NCBI GenBank assembly: GCA_963169105.1
Contig: OY720637.1
Span: 32,917,925 to 32,981,924 of the forward strand
DNA length: 64,000 nt
Origin: Ceriagrion tenellum
Taxonomy: Eukaryota; Arthropoda; Insecta; Odonata; Coenagrionidae
Reading direction: 5' to 3'
The translations under genes and the position numbers were made by a program. Positions within the stretch are counted from its first letter, which is position 1; each line of letters starts with the position of its first letter. The notes beneath the pieces are model-generated. The model saw only the letters and a program-made list of their open reading frames with translations. It ran no database searches and had not been told where the DNA came from. Positions 21,753 to 32,730 of this stretch are shown here, piece after piece.

Positions 21753-22855
21753 AGTTTATATATCGGGAGACCGTGATTTCCACGAAGTTCTTTTTCACTC
21801 ACGGTTCTCCAAAGAGTAATGCCAATATAAACACCGCAGACTACATGTGCGAGAGTGCAAAAATGCTTTGCCTAGATTCAAGCCGAAGGCCCTTCCGTCA
21901 ATTAGAAAAGCTCATTCACTTACGTCTACAACGTCTCCCTATTTACATAATAACTAATGACGGCAGCCTACCTTTTAAGATATGTTTGGATCGATGTTAA
22001 TTATTCACTGTCGAAGAAATCAATTTCAGTAATAAAAATCAAATAATCCCGGAAGCAGATTTTTACTTTCAGTCGGAATACATATGTAACAAAAATGTTT
22101 TCCGTTGCCGGGGTGCAATTTTTAGAAATGGGTTACAAAGGAAAATGCGAATTTAAATGGATTCGGAGCCGCTGCCTCAGACAATAATTGCGTGAATTAA
22201 CGAATCCATTTCATGGAAAATGTTACGGAGCAAACATTATTTGATAACAAAAATATAATTACAGTAGTGTTTATCGAATTTTTCAATTATTTTTTACTGT
22301 GGCGGCATCACATCCGAGGAACTAGTAGTGAGCATCTAGCCTAAGGAAGCGATATTGGCCTAAATAAATACCTAAAATTTATATTAGTAACATTTACCCA
22401 TGTTGTTCCACGAATAACTATTTCAATGGTTTGGTTCCAAATCCACTATTTTAAGGATAATTTATTGAAGAATTAATTCACTTCAAAAAGAAATAAAATT
22501 TATGTTACAGAAATCGACTTTGAAAACTCAAGTTATGAGATAATTTATCGGATTCCGAGTCCGGAGGTCAGGCGAAAGCCTATACGGCAACAAGAAACTC
22601 CTTAACCGTCGCAGGATCACAAATATGAGATCTTCTCGACCTTGCCGATAAAAAAGGACTTTCGCTCCGAGAGTACACAGAGAAAGGACTCTTTGGGAAG
22701 ACGTAAACATTTCAATGAGACCAAGCAATTGTCTGGCGCAAAGTCTACAAAAGCCAAAAGATATCCTCTGAAGGCATGTATGGTTATTCGATGTGTCGTT
22801 AACACCTTATCATCGAGGAGAGGCGTACTTGAACTTAGCCGACTGAGGATCACAA
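21753..22855. other. No gene recognised
   Basis: Several 66-78-codon open frames occur on both strands but share no motif with known families. Confidence 0.4.
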
Positions 22856-23003
22856 CGACGTCAAAATGATAGCACGAAGGAGATTCCGAGACATTAAAGT
22901 CGTGTTATTCTCCACACATAAGGTGTCATACTGTAATTAACATGGGCTTATGATTGATAAAGAAACGTTAATTAAGAGAAGGAAAAATACCCAACAGGGA
23001 GGC
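22856..23003. repeat. Dispersed repeat D, copy 2
   Basis: Same orientation and order of conserved blocks as 15951-16105, including 'gatagcacgaaggagattcc' and 'gcttatgattgataaag'. A GC-rich element follows directly. Confidence 0.7.
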
Positions 23004-23019
23004 CCAGGATCCAATGAAT

Positions 23020-23895
23020 AGATCAGTTAAAACGGGCCATGCGACAGACGAACTACAAGAGCAGAGAGTAAAGAGAGCAGAGAGCAGAGAGCGGGTAAAC
23101 GCGTAGCTTTTGAGGGAGGGGTCCTACGCACACGGGGACCCCGAACCGATGACGAAGTTACTGCAGACCACACGGCGTTTACCCGGAAAAGTTGGCCAGT
23201 TGGGCACCCCATCCCACAGCTGTGGGTAACGGGCCCCAGTGACCATCAACAGGATGTGTGGTAGGAAGTCGCGCAAGCGACCCCGACGGCCACCAGTCCA
23301 ACGGTGTATTGGAATCTATGCAAACACTGGCTCTAGGGGTAGGTGGAGCCCGTCGCCGGCCCAGCTCCGGCGACCCACCTATCTGGTGTCGGTCTCCTAG
23401 TGGCTGTACTTTGCTAGGTTGGGACTAGGGAGTTTCGGGCGTCCCTCATGTGTGTGCATGGGACTTTGCCAGGGGTAGGTTTCGACCGAATCCCCGCCCT
23501 CCGGGGGCGAGTGGGATGGCGTTTGAGGTGTCGGGCCCCCGGCTATGCTCGCATCAACGGGGGAAACTAGGATCCGAGCCAAGCCCACTCCCCTGCCCAC
23601 CTGCCGGTGTCTTCCTTTGGGCTCCCCCAAGGAGACCCGGTTGGGCCCCCCCCCGTTGGGTCCCTGCTCCCTGGGGTTCAGGGAAAAAACAGAGTCTAGT
23701 CTGTGTTCATGTGGTTGGGCGCAGACGAGTGAGATAGTCCGGGAACCCTGGTGCTTAGGGCATAAGGTTCTGTAAGTGGAAGAAACCACCGGTTCTCAGC
23801 TCGCCGGCCAGGACGAGCGAGCACAGTCCCGCAGCCGACATCCGTACGGGGATGTCGGCTGCGGGACTGCAGTACAGGGGACAGAGTAGGATAGA
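23020..23895. mobile_element. GC-rich block, probable non-autonomous retroelement body
   Basis: About 870 bp differs sharply in base composition from its neighbours: it is GC- and CpG-rich, with C9-10 near 23650 and many short inverted repeats such as 'gtcgccgg...ccggcgac'. Open frames exist on both strands (up to 130 codons) but are low in complexity, and I recognise no protein. It is followed within 30 bp by an RTE-like 3' tail (23896-23945). That suggests a mobile element whose 5' UTR-like body is joined to a LINE tail. A GC-rich host sequence interrupted by a tail is the alternative. Confidence 0.4.
23825..23868. repeat. Perfect 19-bp inverted repeat (hairpin)
   Basis: AGTCCCGCAGCCGACATCC (23825-23843) and its exact reverse complement (23850-23868) are separated by a 6-nt loop. 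The stem is GC-rich and has no mismatch, unlike the decayed surroundings. Confidence 0.85.
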
Positions 23896-23945
23896 GAGTT
23901 GCAGCCAACTAATCTTAGCATAAAATGATTAATGAAGATGGTACA
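23896..23945 (+). mobile_element. RTE-like LINE 3' tail
   Basis: 'agagttgcagccaactaatc' followed by 'ttagcataaaatgattaatg' is homologous to the end of the copy at 3.38-3.42 kb ('gggctgcagtcaaccaatct'). Only the terminal part is present. Confidence 0.5.
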
Positions 23946-24597
23946 AATAGTAACACTCATCAATAACTCTTAGCTTCGTGTCCAATTTATAACTATTTTA
24001 ACTATAACTGAGGTTGATGGAGCTCGTGTAAAATGGCTTTTGCTGTCGAAGCAAACAACATTAAATACACCAGCACTCATACCTATTTCAAACTTTGACA
24101 GCAATATAATAAAGATTTTAAATCAATCTCCACTTCATTCGGGTGCAAGAATGATAATTCTTATGAGAACTATTTTTAATTTGGCACAAAAACTCCACTC
24201 TGATAAGTTCCGCAGGGCCTAACAAGTCAGAACGATATTCAAGAGCATTTACATGAATAAATTAGCTGAGTATATAACAGTACTCAAAAGACAGAACGCA
24301 GCAGATGTTAGCGTTAATTCTAAGACCCCAGATATTAATCATGCAGTACAACAATAACAAGAAATAGGCAAATTTAGAAATTTCACAAAGTAGGATAACG
24401 TCATCAAAAGAATACTGCAAAACTTAAAAGCATTCCTTCAATTCAAGAAGGAGGAATACATTCCCATTTATAAATGTTATGATTAAACTTATTAATCATG
24501 ATGCGTTAACGATATTACAGTGAAAATTTCGAAATACATTTAAAATATTAACTTAGGAAATCAAAAGCGTATTTGTGGCTGTGTCCATCCCATTTAT
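23946..24597. other. No gene recognised
   Basis: AT-rich, no signal. Confidence 0.45.
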
Positions 24598-24700
24598 CTG
24601 ATTCGGTCCTCTAGGCGCCTTTGTGAAGAAGCTACTAATGCTGACGCCAGGTTCCCCTACGCTCTTCCTCCATCTCACATGTATCTCTTATCTAGCAAAT
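24598..24700 (+). mobile_element. SINE type 1, 3' fragment
   Basis: 'gaagctactaatgctgacgc', 'caggttcccctacgctcttc' and 'ctccatctcacatgtatctc' match the distal body of the 12.0-kb copy ('gcaggctaatgccgacgccg ... ttcctccattacctatct'). No tRNA head. Confidence 0.55.
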
Positions 24701-25759
24701 AAACCCATGAATTCCCAATCCTCAAAACAGAGCAAAGTTTTAGAAAAAAATGGAACATTTTGTGAAACTACGAAACAATTTCATGATAAAAAAATAAAAT
24801 TCGATTTTATTTTCTTTCTTTTTCCACGTGTGAGTCTGCTCTGTAAACCCGCTTGCAGAACTTTTAAAAGTTTCACAAAGTCGCTTGCAGGAGCTAATTG
24901 TTGCCGATTTAAACAACAACCAATCTGTTCAGCAAATAGCAGCTAATCAGCAACCAAACTAACTTGGGAAAAAGTTTTCGCACGGGCGGAATTCCCCAAA
25001 AGCTCTGACAAAGATACTTGAGGAATTAACTTGCCAGCATCAACACTCCCACAGAGATGCAAATGGCTATAGTTGCCGGACTCCTCCCCAAATGAGCAAG
25101 CAATTGAGAGCAAGGCAGGGCGAAAATGAAAGGAAGGACTACGCGTTTAACACGGCGGGACAGGTAAGGGGACAAAATTAAGACGATACCGTCAGCGTCA
25201 GCTAACGAGGCGCAAACGAGATTAGATGAACGGGTTAGAAAGCCTTCGGTTGCTATCAAACAATCTTCGGCTTTAAAAGACTGATATCTGAAAAAGTTTG
25301 TACAGAAAAACGAAACAGTCGCGTAAGACAGTTAGAAAAGGAGGACAGGGATCTGGTATTTTGAACGAGACGATGGGTTTTTCAAACATATGCATTATGT
25401 AAACTTATTCGAATTAAATAATCACCCTCGAATCTTGAAAGAAATTTATTTCAAAATCCTTATCTTTGCTTACTACAAAATCACGCCATATTTTCTTAGT
25501 GCACAGGAAAGCTTGTAAAACGAGAATAGAATAATTTCAAATTTAATTCAAGGGGATACTTACATTATGCCCAATAATATGATTAACAAAAGATGATTTT
25601 CATTATACATTGCAATCTTGTACGTGCAAGTATGCTTTTACTCTCAAATATAATAGTTAATCCAAAAGCTTTGTCTTGTGGTGCATTCCTGTCCCAGTGC
25701 CTCTACTGTGCCAAGATAATGATTTTTGAACGAAAGGACATTCATAAATTGACAACCCA

Positions 25760-25971
25760 ACTACACGCAAGGGCATTTCTCTTCGGTCGCATTTTTCCCA
25801 AACTCCCCAGTAGTTTGCAAAGTAAACCACTTCACCACTTTCGTGAAACTCATGAAAGCGGACTTCAGGATCCCTACATGCTTTTGAGTCACATTGCGGA
25901 ACGCAACAAAATTTCTTTAATTTACTTTTCCTTGGGGAAAATGTCGCAGGTAACTTCTCCATTGCAAACAC
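25760..25971 (-). pseudogene. Broken THAP-type zinc finger coding fragment
   Basis: The minus-strand frame from the ATG at 25971 reads KLKKFCCVPQCDSKA (residues 17-31), then RDPEVRFHEFHESGE (33-47). A C-x4-C pair (Cys22, Cys27) followed by an RFH-F motif is the N-terminal half of a THAP domain, a DNA-binding zinc finger found in P-element transposases and many animal nuclear proteins. The expected W continues only after a +1 shift (KWFTLQ). The later C-x2-H pair is not visible, so the domain is interrupted, either by a frameshift or by a splice junction near 'gtggtgaag'. A plus-strand 182-codon open frame overlaps but shows no motif. Whether it comes from a host gene or a transposon cannot be decided here. 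Confidence 0.5.
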
Positions 25972-26139
25972 ACGTGCATAAAACCAGCCACACCACGAGA
26001 CTCTATGCGCTACGCTCGACTTCTGACCTCAACTTGCAGATTTTTCCGCAAGGTGGCGTTTCCCCTGCCTGGAGTCTCGAATTAGAGGCACCCAACCGGA
26101 AAATGAATGTTAAATACGGTTACTTATCTTTTACTGCTT

Positions 26140-26378
26140 AAGATCCTTGTCAATACAAATCATTCCATTCCTCATCTCCCCTTACGTCCTGTTCCTCTTC
26201 ATCCCATCCATAAAGCGTATTCTCATCCCCTCCTGTTTTCTAACCACTTCTGTCGTCTCCTAAATCCTCATGCAATCTCTTCTCTTCACCAACTAAACCA
26301 AGCACTTCCTCTGTCGCCTTACTTTCCGACCATCGCATCTTACACATTCTCACTACGACCACATAAAAAAGTCTAAGT
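26140..26378 (-). mobile_element. Poly(A)-type LINE ORF2 C-terminal fragment
   Basis: The minus strand reads RMCKMRWSESKATEEVLGLV, GEEKRLHEDL and, after a frameshift, RIRFMDGMKRNRT. These correspond to VRWTEWKTNEEVHEMVGEE and GFMDRKKKGR of the 10.3-kb copy. About 230 bp, no tail recognised. Confidence 0.6.
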
Positions 26379-26399
26379 AAAAGAGAGAGACGAAAACAG

Positions 26400-26556
26400 T
26401 TCACTTAATGGCTATATAGTCTTTCACAACTTTTACAGGGATTAAGGTGGGAGCCCCTAGAGACTTCGAGACTGCACGCTAGGCTTAGGCTGCTTGAGAA
26501 ATTCAGAACTGGTGTGTTTCAGAACAACACAGAAAATATTATTATATTGTACACTT
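26400..26556 (+). mobile_element. Family A LINE short fragment
   Basis: 'cccctagagacttcgagact' and 'cttgagaaattcagaactgg' are the family's C-terminal coding segment, cut on both sides. It lies directly behind the minus-strand LINE fragment. Confidence 0.75.
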
Positions 26557-26839
26557 TTGGACCCATGTATAACAAACATCTTTTAAAGAAAGTTTTCTCT
26601 GGTTTTAAAAGTGGAACATAAGTCTATTTAGCATAAGTAAAAAAATAAAGTCGCAGAACCACTTGCATTGCCGAATCAAACTGGACACAGGTAGAGGAAT
26701 GGAAGCATAAAAAAGAAATTAAGATTTACTCTTGCTCATAATGCTTAAATGCTTCCCTTGGATAAAATGCATTAATCAAATTCTGATGGACCAATTCTCA
26801 ATTTGGGTCTCCTGGCCCGATGTACACCGATGGACGAAA

Positions 26840-27340
26840 CAAATCGACCACTGTCAATTGAGAGAATAGACGCGATTGAGCGGAGGTGATTGTGAGGGAC
26901 CAGGGAACAATGCTAAATGAATCGATTGGGGAAAATGAAACACGACGAAAAATGAAGCAAGACAATGGATAATAGCGCTTCGTATGCGCTCACATTACAA
27001 GGGAAAAAGAGTTAGATTACCGGCCCCTGTGGCCTGCGGTCTGGAGACCGTCGCTGCAGCCACCGCTCAAGCTCAAGTCTTCGAGCTCCTCAATCATTGC
27101 GACCCAGCCCGAGTGATTCCATTTAAAATAGGAAGAGGAGATCAGTGGCGGTTCATAAGGAAGGGGAATCCACGACTGAAAGGGCAATGCACTCGAGATG
27201 CAATCGAAAGAAAGTGGCTGGCTGTGGATCAAAGACGAAGACCCAGGCAATTGGAATTGAAACGGAGCTCGGAATAGCCGCTATAGAGGCCACAATTGAT
27301 GGCCACGCCCTCGTCAGAAGAGATTGAGTTCTTGCATATG
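26840..27340. other. GC-richer single-copy block, function unknown
   Basis: The base composition is more balanced than in its neighbours. A 97-codon plus frame (26984-27277) and a 77-codon minus frame overlap, neither with a recognised motif. It could be regulatory sequence, but I have no direct evidence. Confidence 0.2.
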
Positions 27341-28289
27341 CGTTCAGAGATGGACTTCTCCAGAATCATTACGGCTAATGATGAAGAAACAGACAATAGA
27401 AAGAACTAATGCTTGCATGAATTCGGGAAAAATTAAATTTCAACGCAAAAAAGCAGGACGTTAACGCAATGCTTAATTGTTCGATAACTTATAGCTCAAT
27501 TTAATTAAACTTCTTGATTTTAGCCACAGCAAAGCAAAGATTGCATCGCAGGATTCATTGCGGGACTGGTTTTATCGAATTTCCCGCATTAAAATTATGG
27601 ATATGGTATCGCAACGAAAGAAGTGATGAAATACTTAACAACGATCAAGTTAAATCGATGGAGATGAACTACAAGTATCGAGTTAAATTTTTCATTGTCA
27701 AGTGCGAATTTTAATAAATATCACAACATTAATAAGAATCGAATCAAAAAATAATAATGTTACGTAACTACCTAATTAAAGGAGCACTATTCCATGACAA
27801 ATAGTTTCCATAGAATATTTTCCTTAAGAATATTATAATTATGGTTATTAGTATACCCATTGATGGTGACTTAAGCTACCTATGTAGATATAGTTAGCTT
27901 ACTGTCTATTGACTATTGCTGTCTATTGACTGTAAAAGTTTTTAATAGCTCTACCAAAGGAAAATACCAGACGTGAGTAGGAAAAAACAGGACGCCTTAC
28001 GCGTCTGAGGATTAAATTCACCAATCAGCATACGTGTATCATTAATAAAGTGTTTAGGAGAAGTAAATGAATTGAAACGATCGTATATATGGTTAGATTG
28101 CATGGCTGCATCTTCTGGTGAGGCCCATGTGGTTTCCCTGCTGACTTCCACATCGCAGCACTCTGGCCGATTCCGTGACCTTTGCTCTCGCCCGAAATGT
28201 TAATGCCGGCGGGATCTTCTTGATTTTAATCATCGATGCCGCTACTGAACTGCTGACTCACTAAATTCTGTTTCTCAGGAGAGGGGTTG
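27341..28289. other. No gene; short 17-bp direct repeat
   Basis: 'actgtctattgact' occurs twice in tandem at about 27900-27930. Otherwise AT-rich without signal. Confidence 0.45.
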
Positions 28290-28420
28290 CATTCGGTTAG
28301 CGTGCCAGATTTTCCAGGCAGGAAATATTTTTCCTGGCTGGCATTTGCTTGGTCTCGAACCTGCATCCCTTGGAAGGAGAGTCGAACACTCTACCACTGG
28401 TCCAAACCGGACCCCCCCAA
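28290..28420 (-). mobile_element. tRNA-derived SINE type 2
   Basis: Read on the minus strand, 'accagtggtagagtgttcga' (A-box-like) and 'gatgcaggttcgagaccaag' (B box) are spaced as in a tRNA. The body continues 'gccagccaggaaaaatattt'. The T stem is imperfect, so this is a SINE head or pseudo-tRNA. The body may extend further left to about 28110. Confidence 0.55.
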
Positions 28421-31400
28421 ATCAGAACGAATCTGACCGCCAGAACGATCGTCAACAAAAAAATGATAGAATAAAATGCTTTTCCATGAAAGATGCGTGG
28501 AAGACTTTGAGAAACCTTGACGCTGAAACCAAGCGCACAACTTCCATGAAATTGACCATAAATGGATAAATTTCACTTTTGGTGTTCCGAATGGTCTTCC
28601 TCTTCCGTTCACATGGACATCGGTGCTCTACTGCATTAGAGACCTGAAGTTCCGATACCACAGTATGGATACTCTTCGGGGAAAATTAGCGAAAGAAAGA
28701 TATCCAGTGCGGAAGTAATAAGGAACATAATTATCAACGTATCTAGCAATTAGTTTAAGGGGAATTTCCTATTGAGCTTTGACAAAGATCATTGGATAAA
28801 TATAATTACGGAAAAATAAACATTTCCATTTATTTAATTGTATTTTTGCTTCAAATTTTGAAAGCAACAGGTTTTAAACAATTCTTTGATTTTATCGCAC
28901 AAATAATGGAAGTATGTATTCAACCGAAGTACACAATTCAGCTGAATGGCTTTAAAGAACAGCGGCAGAGTATTAAGAAAAAGTAGAGTTTAAGAAGCAA
29001 AAGAGCAATAATAAATCTCTATCCTTCTTAGAAATTCAATGAAACCAATCTATATTATATCAAGAGACGCACAACGCTTATCGCAATCAATGTTTCTAAA
29101 AATGTATGCATTTTTTTTAATGAACCACTTCGTCACAATAATGAGTTTCTCAGAGGTTTCTCATGGTTGCATGTCAGTACCAACCGTATCACAGTAGAGA
29201 TAGTTAGTGAAATGAGAACAATTTATTGCCTCCTCAGAGTTCTGACGCTTGAGATCTACTCCCCAGGGCACAGGTACATACAAGAGGTTTGCTAATCAAC
29301 GGACGTCACGAGAACGCGTCGTAAATTGAGGAACGCAAAGCATTGAACAAGCTATTCGTTAGAGGAGCAATAAACAGCGGACGCATACAATTCGGAGAAA
29401 TCCAGGTCATGATGAAAGGGGGGCCTTTCTCGGAATAATAGTTACGCAAAGAAAAATCTAGAGGGGATGTAAAGGACGAACCATGCCCCGAGACATCAAC
29501 TCTCCCTCTGGAAACAAATCAGTCCATATGAAACATCCTCAATAAGTTTCGCACAAGTGGCAGTGTTTTGGCCATTGATAACTAAACACACGAAGCAAAA
29601 TGATTAGTTTTAAGATTTCTTTGAAAATAGCCCAGTGAGTATCATTCATTACTGCTCTTAGGAATTAGGCACTCGAGAGAAACTTAACATTGGAAAAAAA
29701 TACTCGTGAGTAGAGAGTTTAAACTTACGTTGAAATTGAAATGCTGACGTGGAGGCCAAGCATTTATATAATATTTTACCATAACAGCAGGATATGAATA
29801 AAATAGTTACGGAACTCTGTACAATCCTGGAAAAAATTGCTTCAAATTATTCGGGGTATCAAAGCACATAATTGCAACGTTCCTAATTCCCGATGTTAAT
29901 TCTACATCTTAAATGATTTCAGTAGCTTCCAATTCTGGTGCTCTTTTGCCATAACCACAGCTCCTTAACAAAGAAACCATATCCATGGTCTCAAAAAACA
30001 AAAGATGGTTCCTAGAGAGAAAAAGTGGTAAATGACGCTCAATGATTCAACACATTAGTTGATTAAGAGGTTCATAAATATGAACGTGGTACCTTCATTA
30101 CCGCCAGCTAAGTATGAATTTGAATGATTCCACCCTTGTGTGTCCTAAATCATGAATTTTGACGAATGTATGCTATATTCCAGATAATCCATTTAGTGAG
30201 ATCAGTAGGATAACTATTTAATTAAGATCAGACAGAATATGAATGCACTTCACAGCGTTATGCATTAATCAAATTTACCCAAGGAGGAAATTCTTGCCTT
30301 AAATCAGATAACTCACATAAGGCTATTTCCAACTTCTAGCATTGATAAGCGTCCTCTCGAATAAGAAGTTCTATCAGACACTAGATTTTTTCACTCATGT
30401 TTCAATGAATTTCCCTACAGTAAGAAAGTTCAGAGCAAGTCACGCTTAACAGCATAATCAAAGTATGTAAAGGAAAAAATAACCTTAAGCCATTGTTAAA
30501 ATTGTTTCAACAAGGTTAATGCTGAGAAAAATTAAGGTAAACATTTACACTATTCCAAAATTCGTCCTGAGACATTTTTAGAAATATTAGATTATTTAGA
30601 GAGAATTGATCTAACGACATATCCTCTCAAAAATATTACCTCAGTACGTGAGTGTTCGCATTACTCACAACTATTCCACGATTTCCCAGCAAGAGTGATG
30701 CCCGCTTAGGTAAATAATTCCAAATAAAATTTCATATAGTTCTAAAGGGAAAATTGCGCAGCACAAATGCAGTGAATCAAACATTGCAAAGAGCACATTA
30801 GTAACATTATGCCTATTAAAGAGCAGCTCTCCTGAGAAGACCTCTTTTTCCGTCACAACCAATGACTTAAACAGGAGAAACTAAACCTTAGTTGGATGTA
30901 ATGTAAACCTGAAAATACAAGCATATGAGACGAATTACGGGCAAATCTTTAATTGATAGGTGACTCAGAGTTCCACACAGCACGCTGAACGTGCAAGCGT
31001 AGTTCAAATATCGCCTAAGCATAAAATATATCAATAAATTGATGTGGATGGAATAAGATTGACAGGAGGAGGCAGAGAGAGAGGAAGTAATGAGAATCTA
31101 CAATCAGTATGTGGCGAGCAAGCGATATTCAAAGGAAGAACATTTTGCAGCAAAACTTATGAAACTCATTCTGACAATATTATTACCCTGAGTGATGTAC
31201 TAGCTATCTTAAATTTAATTCATAGGAATCCAAAATGCATTGAAATTTCCAATTGTCTACTTACACGGGGAAATAGCACCTTCATCGAGATGGTTTAGTA
31301 CAATCTACAAAAAGGAATTTTGTTCCAGTCGTCATTGTCTCACTAATGGCTTGGGCCCATTTCATTTTTTTACCTCCGTCAGTAGTAAACCCATCACAAC

Positions 31401-31540
31401 GACCAGAAGCTATTCCTAGCAGACCGAGAAACCTGTCCTTGATGGCGTAAATGAACCGAATTTTCGGTCGCTTCCCTTCGTAACCAACTATCCGCTCATC
31501 TGACCACCTGCAATACATCATCGACTATACATTTCACCAT
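28421..31540. other. No gene recognised in about 3.1 kb
   Basis: AT-rich sequence in which no protein motif, RNA arm structure or repeat shared with the rest of the window was found. Confidence 0.45.
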
Positions 31541-32110
31541 TCACTCAGAGGAAAAGCGGACAGTAGCAAGCCCGAGTGGCGTTTCCCCTGGATTGTTGGA
31601 ATCAAAATCCAACAGGGCAGTGTCGCGCTCACAGCAGCCTAGGGCAGCTCAAATTAAATCGGTGGAAACAAGGCGATTAAACTTCAGTTAACACGAGGCC
31701 GTATATTTTTTCCCACAAATCCTCCCGTCACCGACAACAGCGGGTAGGTGACGATTGCACCGCCGGTCAACGCGCCCGCAGTGTCGTCAGTCACCCGATC
31801 GTGTTTTAGGGAAGTGTTCGGGCCGGCGGAATTGTATTGGTCTTGACAGTGATGGAGCGAGGGGCAATGAAAAAGCCCAGAGGAGGGGGGTGGAACAAGT
31901 GTGGAAGGGATGTGACATTCCCGTCTCTTCGATTCCCTTCCGGATGCTCCGTCGGATAATCGACGAGGGGAACGGCGAGAGGGGAATGAATTTATGCTTG
32001 AGCCGCGGACAAAGCCCGGTCGGCGGGTCGGTCTCTAGTGAAACCGCGGACCACATGCCAAGAGCGGGTTCAGATGGGAAGCAGGGGTTGTGACGGCAAC
32101 GCTCCCCACA
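31541..32110. promoter_or_regulatory. CpG-rich block, candidate regulatory sequence
   Basis: About 570 bp is clearly enriched in CG dinucleotides (for example 'gcaccgccggtcaacgcgcc') inside AT-rich DNA. Open frames on both strands (about 110 codons) overlap and show no motif. It could be a promoter or first-exon region, but no start signal or splice site could be established. Confidence 0.25.
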
Positions 32111-32224
32111 CAATTAAAAATCCACAATAGGACTGGCAGGATATGATCTAAACACGGTTGGCAATATAAATACACGACATCTGAAGCTAAACGGCACAGC
32201 GACAAACTGCCCCAAAGAAGGCAT

Positions 32225-32730
32225 CATATTAATTTATTTATTAAAAGAAAATAGTTCACAAACAGCAAAATTGGCAATTTAAAGTGTACTGGTAACAAAC
32301 ACAAAAAGATGTACACATATAAACAACAAAAAACTTAACTTAGACGATCTGGTGATGGCGTATTAGTTCGTTAATCTGGGTTAGCTGTTTATTTAAGGAA
32401 AGATGTGTTGAGCCCAAGCTGGTGAAGTTTTTTTTAGCGATATAGAAAAGGAATCGATATCAGTAGGAAGTGAATTGACTTGGAAGGAGGGACGGAAGAA
32501 GAGAGAACGTTTAATTAGCGATAATCTTGGAATTGTGATGTAGAGTGATGAGTTAGATCTGGTAGGAGGCTCTAATGTAGATAAATGAGATAAGTTCTGA
32601 ACTACCAATGCAAGAATTAAGGGATTTACAAATAAGTTTTAAGTCGGATTTCAGTCTATAATGGAAGAGACTACAACTGGAGAGGGAAGATAGTATCCAA
32701 TGAGGATTCAAACTAATTCAAGACTTTTAT
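32225..32730 (-). mobile_element. CR1-like LINE C-terminus and 3' UTR, distinct family
   Basis: The minus-strand frame (32608-32393) contains TIPRLSLIKRSLFFRPSFQV, NSLPTDIDSFSISLKK, and then stops. The 'R-SFF-R---WNSLP--I' pattern ends many CR1-like ORF2 proteins. Here W is lost (FQVNSLP). Upstream, frame-shifted, it reads ALVVQNLSHLSTLEPPTRSN. The 3' UTR is AT-rich and ends near 'aataaataaattaat' at 32225-32245. It shares no tail with family A. Confidence 0.55.

Noticed and set aside
23397..23789. 130-codon minus-strand frame with Gly/Pro-rich translation
   Set aside because: GC-driven low complexity, competing frames on both strands.
25593..26141. 182-codon plus-strand open frame
   Set aside because: No recognisable motif, and the opposite strand carries the THAP signature over the same bases.
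31282..31521. 79-codon minus-strand frame as a gene
   Set aside because: Looks protein-like in composition, but I could match it to no family and saw no splice or start context.
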